Of a stretch of DNA of 64,000 nt, positions 24,949-35,754 are shown piece by piece. Positions within the stretch are counted from its first letter, which is position 1. Each line of letters starts with the position of its first letter. The notes below the pieces were generated by a model. The model searched no databases. It saw only the letters and a program-made list of their open reading frames with translations, and was not told the origin of the DNA. The DNA comes from Proales similis (taxonomy: Eukaryota > Rotifera > Eurotatoria > Ploima > Proalidae): contig JAGVRJ010000002.1 in the NCBI GenBank assembly GCA_019059635.1, positions 3,224,001 through 3,288,000 of the forward strand, written 5' to 3'. Made by a program: the position numbers and the translations under genes.

Positions 24949-25705
24949 ATGTCGAGTAAAGCGAAAAACGCCGACCAAAAACCCAAAGACAAGTCGGCAG
25001 CACAGAACAAGGACGCTAATGAGGAGAAGAGCGCAGAAGAACCGATTCAGGTAAGGCCAGACGTGTGAGGGGCACTTTGATTTAGATTTGACAAAATGGG
25101 CGCACTCTCTGTCAGGTTCACTCAGCAAACAATTGGGAAGCGGCCGATTTTGGAGACGAGGCACGAAAGATGAAATTTCTCAAATTGATGGGCGCCACCA
25201 AGGTAGGGCAGAGTTCAAAGTTGAAGCTTTCACGCTAAATCGATCGCAAATAATCAAGCACAAAGACAGCGCGGCTCAGCCAAAGCAGCATGGCAAATCG
25301 AGTGAGTGCTCTTCGCCAGCTTTTGATCGAACGATTTGAATGACTGCTCGTTTTTACCAATTAGGGGCAGAGATCGACAAGCTAAACCAAGACTTGGAGA
25401 AGCAGTTCCTTGAAGGCCTATCGCACAGAATGGGCGGACACCGCGGAGGTCACACTGGTCTGGGATTCGGCGGCAGCAGCGGTGTGGCGTTTGTGGCTGC
25501 CAAGAGCAAGCCGGCGGTGAAAACTGGCACCTACACAACATTTAATGACGACGATGACGACGACGACAATCGAGAAAGTAAAAAGCAACAAAAACAAGAG
25601 AAAAAAGACAGCGAAAAGAGCAAAGAGCAGACGAGTCCGAAAAAGAAATTGGACCTTGAAGACGAAGATGCCAAGGCGAAAAAGAAGCACAAGAAAAGCC
25701 ACTAG
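24949..25705 (+). CDS. SMAP: SMAP, small acidic protein
   Basis: Four exons (24949-25050, 25116-25202, 25259-25301, 25365-25705) give 190 residues. NNWEAADFGDEARKMKFLKL followed by MGATK is the signature of SMAP/C11orf58 ([20 protein letters not shown] in vertebrates). Downstream, DKLNQDLEKQFLEGLSHRM and HTGLGFG match the second conserved block. A run of seven Asp (about 25546-25566) and a Lys-rich tail follow; vertebrate SMAP has a comparable poly-Asp. Molecular function is poorly known in any species. Charged, probably largely disordered. AATAAA at 25759-25764 lies 54 bases past the stop. Confidence 0.9.
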
Positions 25706-25887
25706 ACTGAACCTGTTCACTCTCAAGATCTCATTGCTTGCCTCATAAGATGTTTCTCAATAAATTTGTTTATGTTTAAATTCTTGAATGCAAAGAGAAA
25801 CGAGTTTCAATTTGATTGGTTTATTCAGATTGAGATTGGAGCGAGCATTGGACGGATTGAATAGAAAAGTGAGCGCAAGAAGAATGA

Positions 25888-28800
25888 TTAGAGATCAACT
25901 CTGGCCAAATTGGGCCAAATAGCTCTGAGCCTTTGCACTCTGGCGTCTCTTTTAAGAGTGCGCTGCATGGCCGAGTAGACGCATCGATCGCCAATCGACG
26001 AGTTCTTGGGTCGACAAGTAGAGTTGCTCGCGTGCGATCGTGTCTGATAGATTTCGTCCAACTCGGGCACGAGTCGAAGCTGATGGCAGCCAAGGACGCT
26101 CATTCCGTCGCTTTTGCGTAAAACTAGACAAAAATGAAAAAAAAAAGTTTTAGAGTTGAACCGCTCTCGGTCATAATGGTGCCATCAACTCACATTTGGT
26201 AAAAAATGTCTCGCTTGACTTGGCCATGCAGCCAAGCTGGGTGCTGCTCAGCAGCTCTGGCTGGCTGTTCTCGAGCTCGCAGATCAACTTTCGCTGTTTG
26301 AGATCAAACACGAAATGCTTATTGGTCTCACTGATGACCACCAACTTAGACGCAAATGGCATTGAGAGGCGGCGTTTAGTGCGGCAACAAAGCCTACCTG
26401 ATGTCCCAGAGTGGCGCAGATAAGCATCTGCTCGATGCGGTCGTCGCGGTTTGCCAGACTTGAAAGTAGACAATTTAAGAGCGAAAAGATCGGAAATGGC
26501 TTTCAGGCGAGAAATGTTTACATTGGAACATGAACACATTCTGGCTCAGCCGAGTCGAGCAGGTAAATGCGACCGAGCTGGTCGAGAATCGCTAGACGAA
26601 GAGATGGCGTGCTCGGCTCTTCCATTCCTCGTTCAGACCGGACGGGCAGAAATTTCAGTTGTCTGATCTCGACCTGAGCGAAATGAACCACATTACGCGC
26701 CAGACCTTGACATTGATGAGTAAGATTAAGAATTGATGAGAAAGTTGAGAACGAGCTTTACCTGTGCTCAGGTCAATTATGGCCAAATTATTGCTGCTGA
26801 CCAAGACCGCCAGTACGGTGCCGCATGGAGTGATCTCCATCAACTCGATCGGCTCTAGGAACGGTAGCAAATGCGCACATTTCGACTCGAGCTCTGTTTG
26901 TTCCGTTTGAGCGAATGATTAATAATGTGGAAGGGACGTGTGTTTACCTTTTGTCAGTTTGTGCAGCGGATAAAACAATAGCCGGCTGCTTCCGCTCCAG
27001 CAAACAATCAATTGGTCGCAAGTTTCGCCTTTTTCTGTTCGTTGCCGCTCAGTTTGAGACGAGCTCGAGTTGAGTGTTTTCCTGTTAGCACTGACCTTTG
27101 TCGGTCCGGTTCGTCTGAGTGGCTGAGAAAATGTTCGGTGGCACAAATTTGAAAAAGCTGCTCTCCAGCGTCGATTTAAAAGGACGTTGCAAGTTAACAA
27201 CTCGTTCGCGTTTTTCCTTGTCCAGGTGAACATCGAACAGGCGCTGGGCGAACTCGCATTTCAAATCGAGCATCTCCCGTCCGAATAAATTCACGGCTCC
27301 GGTGCCGATCACATCAGCGCTGCTCTCCAGAATTTTTAAAAGCTGCGAAATGGGCGCAGTAGCCGCTGACCGATACACTTGAATTTGGAGGACTTTATTT
27401 GGCCATTTGGATTGAGCCAATTAAAAGTACCGTTTATTTGAAGCTCAGTGGACGGCTGCCTGATGCGGCAGTGAAGAGAAGGCTTTGAGAGGAAGTGGCC
27501 ATGAGCGGCTTCAGGTCTCGGGTCAGCTTCGTCGGCCTCGGCAATTGAACTCCTTGTTCGCACCTCTCTGCTCTCAAGTTGACGATTACTCTCGCTCTGT
27601 TGTAACCATTGCTCTTTCAAGCACTTGAACACGTCAATGCGACTCGTTTCAGCGCTCTTGCCTTGGAAAACTTTTGTTTTATTTTCGCTCTAATGCACGC
27701 ACTGCTAACACACGCAATCACTCAGGGACACCCCGATTGTGGATTGTTTGTTTAAAGCAAAACGAGCAAGGTGGAGAGAGTCGAGCGAGAGAGGCAGGCA
27801 AACGAACTTCATACAGAAAGAGAGAGAGAACAGGGCCCAGCAAAAAAGGTAAACGAATGCCGTCTAATAATTAAATGTTTAACCAAGAGTAAAGACAGCC
27901 TGAGGCGCAAAAGGCATTTGCACAACAATCAACTTATCTCGACAATTGTTCCACCGCTTCGCCCTCTCTCAGAATCTTGCTCTCTCTCACACAATCTCGC
28001 TCTCTCTCTCTCTCACCGCCTATTAGTGCCTCTTGCCGTCTAGTGCCGATTTCAAACTCGATCGGCTGTTCACCTGCTTTTGTGTGGCCGATCCAAACGG
28101 ATATTCGTTGGAAACAAAAAGTCAGAGTCATTGACAACACAGCCGGCTCTTGTTTTGCCCATATAATTGTTTTAAATCGCGAGCTAAATGCGAACAATGC
28201 TGCAAATTCAGCAAGAGAGCGAGTTCAAGTCGAGCGATAGTAAAAGTGGCCAAACCGAGCGCTTCTACTCGCAAAGCTTGGACACGATTCGTGCATCGTC
28301 GGACAGTGTCTACAGGCCAGTCAAAATGCCCACTCCGCGCGTCAGAAAGCAGTTGCCAAACGCATTCAGTCAACTACAAGATCGTGAGGGCTTGCGTCAG
28401 GATCGTGAGCTTCACAAGCAGCAGCTGCGCACCGTTTTGAATATAAAGCTCAATTCGCTCGAGTCGCAGCGCAGCTCGCTCGATCAAATGGAAAAGTCTA
28501 AACGAGTTTACACTGAATTTTCGCGAAAGAATCTCAGCCAGCCAGTGAACGTGAGCAACGTGCAGTCGGTGGTTCGAAGCCTGGTGCAGCGCACTGCGAG
28601 CAATCCGAGCGCCCGTCGCTCTGACTCAAGCGCGTCGGACTTGAGCGAGAGCTTGGACGAGCCAAGGGCGGTAAAGGGCACCAATCTGATATTTTCAGGC
28701 GATGAAAAGCGGCCTTGTCCAAGCATTCGAACGAGTCAGAGCGAGCGGCGCGACGAGAGCGAGAAGCTGGCCACTCGCGAACGACTGCTGTTGCAGGCAA

Positions 28801-30265
28801 TACGCGAAAAGGTCGACTCGAACAGCAAGCAGTCAGAGCTGGAGGAAAAGGGCACCGTAGTGAGTCAGATCAGCTACGAGAGTCAGCCGCTGCTTCAAAT
28901 CGCAGTCAACAACTTCAGCCAGGCAGTTAGTTCGAATGCCTATTTAGTGCAGAGTCTAGACCAGTTGGACAGCCGCGCCAGGCAACGAGAAAGGCACGAT
29001 ATGAGGGTGAAAATGGCCCGAGAGAAGATTCTAAACGAGCATGTCGAGCGCAAGAACTTGAACAAATTGACCGTGATTCAGCCGTTCGAGGACACGAAAA
29101 TTCTGGTCAACGTTGACAGTGTGTCGTCGAAAATGCTCAACCGGCTGCTGAACAAACAGAACGAGACGGCCAAATTCATCATGCCCGCAGTGAAGCCGTT
29201 TGGTTACTTGAAAAAGGTCAAAGTGGTGTCCGAGTCGAAGAGCTCGAGCAACCGAAGCAGTCGAATGAATCGAGAACACAAAAGCAAGAGCAGAGCGGAC
29301 GGGCGCCAGAACTCGTCAACTCGAAGCATGAGACACGAATCGCTCAGGACTCTGAACGACACTTCCATTATGCCCTCGATAAACAAATCCACTTGTCCCT
29401 AGCCATTCTGCTCAATAAAAACGTGGTCGTTCAGGTTTTAACCGATTTTTGTTAATCTTGACCTCAAGCACCCACACACCAGAGACAGAGGCAGACAGGC
29501 CCACACCCAAGCAGGATAGGACTGAGCGGCAAAAGAAAGCAAAACTCACCTTCGATCAAAACGGCAATCAAGTCGGCGTTCGGTGAGATTTCGCATTCTC
29601 TGATCAGAGTCTCCTAGAAATCGGCGTCGTTAGAACAGATGAACCATTCGGCCAGATAAAGTGCTTACGTTATCGAGTGGACTGTGAACGGCAATCAAGC
29701 GGCCTTGAGTGGAAAGATGAATGAAAAGACGGCTGCTGTCGCTTATGCAGACGACGAGATGAGAGAGCGCGTTTAGCGGTGCGGTCAGGACGCGTTCGAT
29801 GCAAACGTCATTTTCTAGTTCAATTTGGGCGCAGACAGCCAGCGAGCTCGATTCAATGCAGAACAAGGTGGAATAGGAGCCGACAAACACAAACTCAGAG
29901 TGCATGTCCTGACTGGCGGCCAAGCAGCCGATCGACTCAACTTGCTGCTCAGTAGAAAGACTTTGAATCGAGAGGCATTCGGGATTGAGCAGTGAAAAGG
30001 GTCGTACTGGAATCAAGTTGACATGCGAGCACTTTTTGGCTCTCGGCTTTTTCAGCTCGTTGAGTTTTTCACTCTCGTTCTGGTCGATTACGTGCCAGGC
30101 CGAGTCGAGCAGTTCGTTGAGAATTTTGTCGATTCGACGATAGGGCTGAGGCAGCGGGTCGCGCAGCAGGGCCTGGTCTTGCAGGAACTCGGCCTGATTT
30201 AGAGCCTCGTCCAAAACCGAATGACTGACCACTCGTTCACTTTGATTGCGAACGATTCGTGGCAT
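25888..30265 (-). CDS. WDR93: WDR93-like WD-repeat protein of motile cilia
   Basis: Ten exons: 29669-30265, 29550-29613, 27431-27661, 27096-27377, 26948-27034, 26762-26893, 26522-26705, 26398-26458, 26194-26344, 25888-26123. They give 674 residues (human WDR93 about 686). The N-terminal PLPQPYRRIDKILNELLDSA motif is what I recall of WDR93; blades such as PIELMEITPCGTVLAVLVSS, LGRIYLLDSAE and NKHFVFDLKQRKLICEL are WD-type. WDR93 occurs in animals with motile cilia and is testis/cilium-enriched. All splice phases agree. Intron 2 (27662-29549, about 1.9 kb) is more than ten times longer than the others and contains a complete plus-strand gene. Exon 3 was extended to 27431 because a 53-base intron then restores frame. 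Confidence 0.8.
28188..29402 (+). CDS. Nested gene: unidentified Ser/Arg-rich coiled-coil protein
   Basis: An intronless 404-residue plus-strand frame lying wholly inside intron 2 of the WDR93-like gene on the opposite strand. It begins MRTMLQIQQESEF (Met4 is an alternative start), has charged helical segments (LQDREGLRQDRELHKQQLRT; KLATRERLLLQAIREK; RARQRERHDMRVKMAREKIL) and a disordered basic Ser/Arg tail. No signal peptide or membrane span. AATAAA at 29414-29419 lies 12 bases past the stop, supporting a genuine short transcript. I do not recognise the family. The host gene and helical character are compatible with a ciliary or cytoskeletal protein, but that is inference. Confidence 0.75.
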   Translation: MRTMLQIQQESEFKSSDSKSGQTERFYSQSLDTIRASSDSVYRPVKMPTPRVRKQLPNAFSQLQDREGLRQDRELHKQQLRTVLNIKLNSLESQRSSLDQMEKSKRVYTEFSRKNLSQPVNVSNVQSVVRSLVQRTASNPSARRSDSSASDLSESLDEPRAVKGTNLIFSGDEKRPCPSIRTSQSERRDESEKLATRERLLLQAIREKVDSNSKQSELEEKGTVVSQISYESQPLLQIAVNNFSQAVSSNAYLVQSLDQLDSRARQRERHDMRVKMAREKILNEHVERKNLNKLTVIQPFEDTKILVNVDSVSSKMLNRLLNKQNETAKFIMPAVKPFGYLKKVKVVSESKSSSNRSSRMNREHKSKSRADGRQNSSTRSMRHESLRTLNDTSIMPSINKSTCP

Positions 30266-30485
30266 CTTCTATTCTGTTCATAAGGTTGCTGAGTTTATAA
30301 AAAAAGAAAAAACGGTTTTCCCTCGATCGAATTAAAGGCTTCTCACGACCTCTGTTTGTTCAAGCAAACCAAAGCAGAAATTTGTCAATTGAACTTTTAT
30401 CGACTTGTTTCAGCTAGAACGAAATGGAGGCGAACTCGGCTCGCCCGGTAAATCTGTTTGTTGTGGTTGTTTACGGGGCAGCTGT

Positions 30486-31245
30486 TTACTTGGCGGTTCT
30501 TCGCGTTTTCTTGCCCCACGCAAAGTTGTCGCCGTACGACTTGATTCTCTTGTTGATCAGCTGAGGTTCGTCCACTCGGTATTTGAAGCCTGCGGCAAAA
30601 TGCGGCGTTTGAAGGACGCACTTGTCGATTCATTCGATTCGTTCTTAATTACCCATTCGTTCGCAGTAGGCGATTGCGTCTTCTTTGTCGCTGAATTCCA
30701 GTCGAAGATTTGAAATGGCATCGCCACTTGAGTTCGAGTCGGATGAGTAAAAACGTGAAAGTCGTGAACGTCGACGAGCAAAACTACTTACGTGGATCCC
30801 CAGCCCATGAGCGGGTTTTCCCATCGTTCAGTGTTGTTGAACTCGACGAGCCATCGACGAGTCTGATAAGTGCCCGACTGAGTGGAGGCCTTGGCCGGCA
30901 CAAATATGCGCGCCAGTCTCTCGGACATGATCTCTTGAGGATAGGCTGAGAATTCTCTAACATCTTCCTGTTGCAAGGCGGTGCCCAAGTTTCAGTGATC
31001 GTCTGCTTAGAAAGAAGTGAACTCTCGAAAGTGTACCGCAGATTCTGGCACCGTCTGGGGCCGTTGGCCTTGCTCCTGTTGGCTGCGTGTGGTGTCCACA
31101 TTCTTGCGGCCGAACACGTTGACCACCTCCGAGTTGTATCTGTTCAAGAGTCAGGTTAGTCTGCTTTTTTTTGAAGATCAACTTCTACTCACCGGACGCC
31201 GCTAAGGACGCACATGCGAGGGATTCTTCTTAGCAAAAGTGACAT
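30486..31245 (-). CDS. NDUFS4: NADH dehydrogenase iron-sulfur protein 4 (complex I, 18 kDa)
   Basis: Five exons (31193-31245, 31037-31139, 30967-30792, 30726-30653, 30589-30486, each read on the minus strand) give 169 residues (human 175). The N-terminus MSLLLRRIPRMCVLSGVR is a basic mitochondrial targeting peptide. The conserved body includes ARIFVPAKASTQSG, FNNTERWENPLMGWGST, LRLEFSDKEDAIAYCERMG and the end KSYGDNFAWGKKTRRTAK. NDUFS4 is a supernumerary matrix-arm subunit at the N/Q-module junction needed for complex I stability. It is tandem with the WDR93-like gene, 220 bases away on the same strand. Confidence 0.95.
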
Positions 31246-31698
31246 TCTAAACCCAAACGAATCGATAAATCTCGAGTTGATCAAAAAATTTTTCTCACTG
31301 CTAGGACTGTGCTCGGTGACAGCAAAGTCAAATAATTAGAATTTCTAAAAGCGCAAAAGCATTCCACAGCTTTGGCTTCAATTTGCACTCGCTCGAAATG
31401 AACAAACAACAAAAACTGCTTTTATTTGTAATAAGTTAGGTGTAAAACGCTCTAAACGCATGGAATTTACGACAATGATAGACAATGACTGCTTTTTTTT
31501 TTGGAGAATCAAACGTCAAAGAATGGAACGATGTGATAGAAAAATGATAACAAGCTAGATGATAAGTTCTACTGTTTGTCTCTCTGCCTGCTCTGGGCTG
31601 ATTTTCAACGAAATTTGCTTCTTATTTGTTTGTTTCTTTGTTGCTTTATGCCTCTTGTAGTTGTATGAAAGTAGACCGAATGCGATCGGCGTCACTGC
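31246..31698. other. Intergenic: NDUFS4 promoter and SCAMP 3' UTR
   Basis: No coding exon found. Minus-strand TTTATT near 31420 gives a candidate SCAMP poly(A) signal about 280 bases past its stop. A T run lies at about 31493-31501. Confidence 0.45.
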
Positions 31699-33905
31699 CT
31701 AGTAGCGGCCGGTTTTGAACTGCTGCTGAACAGCGGCACGGGCGCTCTCTGTGACCACCGTGGCGGCCGCGTTCTGCACATCTTTGTTGCTCATCACGTT
31801 GCTGGCGAACTCGGCCTGCGCCTTTTCAAAGCTGGCGCCTGTTCCTCTGTAAAGTCTATGAATCTGCAAAGAGAGCAAGGAGTTCAGGAGGCGATTTAGA
31901 CGGTTTTTAAATCGATTTCGAACATAAGAGCTGATCAACTGCGAGCCGAGCCTGAGCGACCGCTATTTACCGATATGACCAAGAATATGCTGGCGGCAGT
32001 TTGAAGGCAAAACAGAATGGTGGCGATCCAAGAGACTATGATAGCGACCGTGTTGCCCGAGCCCATGGTCGTGATGGACAATATGAGTCCGCTAATGGAT
32101 AAATGAGCTCTTGAATGCAATCGCTCTAAGCGGCTCAGCGGAAAGCAGAAACACACAGCACAGCCTTTTGTTTGAATCGATTTGGCCACTTGATCGGTTT
32201 ACCTTTATGAGCAGCATGATGTCAGCGGTAGCAATTGTAACGAAGCAGATCGAGGCCAAAAAGACGAATATTCCGGCCACCACGTTATTCACACTTGTGG
32301 TTGAGAGTACTGAGAAGAGCAGAATGATTCCGCTTGAAAATGGAAAATATTCTCCGATCAGATCAATGGCTTGGCAATTTGGCTCATTCAAACAAAGAAA
32401 AAAAAAAACAAAAAGCAAAATGATGACAAGCAAACTAAGAGACGATTAGTTAAGGACACAGTTAGTAAGAAAGGACAACAAAAAGTGACGAGTGAAAGAG
32501 ACGAGTGCTTCAAGAGTTCAAGTGAGCTTCAAGCAGCTGAGCAAGCAAGCGAGCGATTGAACAGGAATTGTCAAGCGGGAGCAACGGCGGAGGTCATTAC
32601 CAGAATCCCGAGTCTACGAAGCCGATCGCTTGTATGACGTTGACAATTATTTGCGCGAAGAATATGAAGAAGAACAGCATAAAGTTGAATGAGCTATCGC
32701 TTCTGTTTTCGCTTCGATTAGTCTTTGTCTGGGTGCAAGATTGAGGCAAATGGGGTCGATTTTGAGTTCAAAGAAAAGCCAACAAGAAACAAAAAGAGTG
32801 AGACGGAGAGATGGCAATGCAACGGGAATTAGTCGACGATCGGGTGGATGGCTAGCTAGCTCTGAATGCTCAAATGATTGAATTCACTTGACTCTTGCGG
32901 TCTAAATGTTTAAAGCGAAATTGTGTACCAGAACCAGTCGTGGCCCAACACTGCAATGATCGAAAAGACGCATTGGAGGAAAAACATGAAAAAGAAGAGC
33001 ATGAAGTTGACCGAGCTGTCTGTCCTACGGTTGAAGGACGCGTCGAATTGTGAGCCCATTTGCCATATTAACTGTGATTGAGGGTCGACTGGCCAATAGT
33101 TACCTGAACGCTTTGTACACTGGTCGGAACCAGCACACGTAGGAGAGCGGCGTGAACAATACAAAGAACAGAATCGAGAAGCCAAACGTGGCGCCCATGC
33201 CAAGTGTAATGAACACAACCAGTGCAGCGATCATGTTAAATGCCAGCGTGAAAGTGTGAACTGGCCAAACAGAATTTAAGAGCTGCAGAGAAGGCTGCGA
33301 ATTTAGAAGCCTTACACATCCAGAGGTAGAACATGGCCCGAACCCATTTCTGAAATTCGACCGGAATTTCTCGCGAGATGTCTTGATAGAAGCAGGGTTG
33401 CAGCGGACCGGGACACCAAGATGGCAGCGGCGGAAAGTTATTGACTGAACGTTGGCAAAATTGACACTAGTGTTAGAGGCGAGGACATTTAGAGACCGCA
33501 TACCGATCACATTCGGAGAATTAAGCATTTGTTCGCGTCTCTCGAGCTCGGCCGCTCGTCTCTCAAGTTCTTGCTGTCTTTTTTCAATCTCTGACAGGTC
33601 GGCTGTTTGAGCGCTTCCTTGAGTGTAGCTTGGCGGTTGGCTCGGCTGGCTGCTGCTGCTCGCCGGAGCCTCGAATGTCTGAGCGGTCGGGATGATAGCG
33701 GCCGGCTTCTGGAAATCATTTAAGCTAAACAGAGAGGCCGTAAGTCTAGGCAAGTATGACTCACAGTTTGCACGTTTTGTTGGGCAAACGGGTTATAGTC
33801 ATCGAGAGTCTGCTGACTCAATGCCACATTGGGAATGGTTCGCTGTGCTGCTGGATCCGCGAACGGATTCTGGTTTTCAAATGGGTTTCCTTGTCCACTT
33901 GACAT
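31699..33905 (-). CDS. SCAMP: Secretory carrier membrane protein with duplicated TM3 and TM4 exons
   Basis: Constitutive exons: 33765-33905, 33504-33708, 33316-33444, 33104-33260 and the last, 31699-31863. Alternatives lie between: 5A 32929-33024, 5B 32601-32702, 6A 32203-32332, 6B 31971-32091. One exon of each pair gives 337-342 residues (human SCAMP1 338). NPF repeats ([19 protein letters not shown]) that bind EH-domain proteins start the chain. Then come a coiled coil ([20 protein letters not shown]), [11 protein letters not shown]1-TM2 and the E-peptide [11 protein letters not shown] that inhibits exocytosis in vertebrates. TM3 and TM4 come from the alternative exons, and [19 protein letters not shown] ends the conserved part. 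SCAMPs cycle through endosomal and secretory membranes in endocytosis and fusion-pore control. Confidence 0.93.
31971..32091 (-). other. SCAMP: SCAMP alternative exon 6B (TM4)
   Basis: 121 bases, same entry and exit phases as 6A. Begins C GGA CTC and encodes [15 protein letters not shown] then [15 protein letters not shown], ending SIFLVIS. Confidence 0.85.
32203..32332 (-). other. SCAMP: SCAMP alternative exon 6A (TM4)
   Basis: 130 bases, enters at phase 2 and leaves at phase 0. Begins C GGA ATC and encodes [14 protein letters not shown] then [15 protein letters not shown], ending IMLLIK. Joining 6A to 6B would shift frame. Confidence 0.85.
32601..32702 (-). other. SCAMP: SCAMP alternative exon 5B (TM3)
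   Basis: 102 bases, phase 2 to 2, acceptor AACAG and donor TG|GTAATG. Encodes [15 protein letters not shown] then [13 protein letters not shown], closer to vertebrate SCAMP TM3 (SDSSFRFFVFFF, LQAAGF) than exon 5A. Confidence 0.85.
32929..33024 (-). other. SCAMP: SCAMP alternative exon 5A (TM3)
   Basis: 96 bases, phase 2 to 2, acceptor CGTAG and donor TG|GTACAC. Encodes [15 protein letters not shown] then [12 protein letters not shown], a complete third transmembrane helix paralogous to exon 5B. Confidence 0.85.
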
Positions 33906-34531
33906 TTCTAAACTTTTGCCAAACAAGCAAATAACTAATGTGTCATCAAAACAAGAATGCAAAGCTCTTATCTATTCGATAGTCAGGCACCAAAGGTACC
34001 AACCAAACAAAGCAACCAAACTTCATAATGGCCTGCATAAGAATCAAATTGATGCTTCATAATGCATGCAAGCGCATTTGCAAGACGCATCATGCGCCCA
34101 GTTTCAAACGCGCACAGTTAACTTGCCAATCGCACTTGTTTCGAGCTTGACTCGATGAGCTAGCAAGGCCACATGAGCGGATTATTTGATTGCTTCTGGC
34201 GAGAGAAATTCGTCACTCGCAAATTATTTGGGCAAAACCGAATAAAGGGACGCTTTTCGTTTTTATTTCAATTTATAATATGCTTGAACTGAATCGATCT
34301 TTTTCGAATGTGGACGCAAAAAAAAGAAAGTAGAGAGCGAGATAGAGAGAGAGAGAGAGAGAGAGAGCGAATAGGTCGTTGTTTGTCTGATGAAGAAATA
34401 CAATTGCTTAACTATGGCTAATTGAAGGAGAGGAAAAAAGGTAAACAAAAAGGAAAACACGCTTCGGGTCGGGTGCGCTCGGTCAAGATGCATTTGAATC
34501 AGTCTGAGTAGTTAGCTCGTGCTCTCTACTC
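33906..34531. other. Intergenic: SCAMP promoter and smoothelin-like 3' UTR
   Basis: No coding exon. Contains a GA run at about 34334-34368 and a minus-strand AATAAA (TTTATT near 34261) that could serve the smoothelin-like gene. Confidence 0.45.
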
Positions 34532-35640
34532 TTATTCGTGTTGGGTCGACTGGTTGCGATTCGGCGAGCATTTAAATCGACTGTAGATTGTAGATACATA
34601 GGTGAAAACGCAGCGATCGTCAGGCTGGTTGCCCATTGAAATCATGTCCGCAACGTCGAGCAGCGGAACTATTTGGGCGCGTTTGCTAATATGTTCGATT
34701 AGACAATCAAATAGTTGAGGCAGGCTGTCGTCGCAAGCACTTACTGGGCGGTGTCAAATGCGAGTTGAAAATTTTGCCGCCGATTTTGCCCATTTAGTTG
34801 AGAGAAGTCGAACGAGTCGGGCAGCAGACTGTGAATGAGGGCGCAGAATGCCAGGCCGTCTGCCCAGCTCGACGAAAAGTTGCTGATGTTGACGTTCTTG
34901 CCGCAGAGAGGTGAAAGTGTCTTGGATGTCGATCACAGCTCAATGCAAAGTACCTGGTAGTCGCGTGTTCTCTGCTGGCACCATTCGAGCACCATTCGCT
35001 GCACTTGGCGCGGATCGAAGCGAGTGGCTCGGTAGCTGGCCGAACGGGGCAGAGTGCTGCCGCCTAGTTTTTCATTTAACCGTTTAGACGTGATCAAATC
35101 GAGACGTTGAGTGCCAGATCGATGCAATGAGTTGGCTTGATTATTCGACGAGATTCGCATCATTGTCTTTTCGCTTCTTTTGCAAACGCTTTTCTCCTTT
35201 TTTTTTTCCTCCCAGTCAATCTAAGGTTGCTTCTCTCATAATTCTTTCCCACTCCCCAGCTCTTTAAACTTTCACTACAACGCACAAAACACAATCTAAT
35301 TTGTCACATTCTTTCCCCTCCCTCTCGCGCTCTTTCTCTATCACGAGCAGAATTAAGTTTTTTTGTCTTAGGGTCGAATATGATTTGCAAGTGCGCAGTG
35401 TGTGTGTGCGACATTGATAAATTGACACTCACCGCCTGAAGTCGATTGGTGCAAGCCGAGCGGCTTTTTAAACGAACTTGAACGAGCGCCACTTAGAAAG
35501 TCGAAGCGTTTGGGAGCATTGGGCGCCATTTGGCTCGTTGCAAATATTTTTCCTTGACGCATGTTCAGCGATCCTGTACGCTTCCATTCGCCGCTCGAGC
35601 CGCTAATGCCGACCTCCTGAAACAATCGGGTCGAATGCAT
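34532..35640 (-). CDS. Smoothelin-like calponin-homology protein
   Basis: Four coding exons (35433-35640, 34954-35135, 34745-34896, 34532-34685) give 231 residues. The C-terminal half is a single type-3 CH domain: VLEWCQQRTRDYQ, NVNISNFSSSWADGLAFCAL, FDFSQLNGQNRRQNFQLAF and PLLDVADMISMGNQPDDRC then VFTYVSTIYSRF, as in smoothelins. Smoothelin CH domains associate with actin structures and calmodulin or tropomyosin. The N-terminal half is Ser/Arg-rich and disordered (HSTRLFQEVGISGSSGEWKR). A 5' UTR exon ending at 35754 and an intron 35665-35753 with an 11-T tract are suggested by strong signals. The 297-base intron 1 was placed by phase (acceptor TCAAG at 35136); starting translation at the ATG at 35163 is an alternative giving 171 residues. 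Confidence 0.8.
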
Positions 35641-35754
35641 GCGGCCCCGAAAATCAAGACTAATCTAAAAAAAAAAAGGGTGAAGCGTGCGACTAATGTT
35701 GCTGCTCTCGAATCAATGACCTGATGTGTGATTGTTTACATCAAGCCATTTACC

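Noticed and set aside
27526-27563. A 37-base intron in WDR93-like exon 3
   Set aside because: Exon 3 reads through in frame to 27431, where a normal 53-base intron restores phase, so the extra intron is unnecessary.
34954-35163. ATG at 35163 as start of the smoothelin-like gene
   Set aside because: An upstream exon with strong donor joins in phase at 35135, so the longer model is preferred; not fully excluded.
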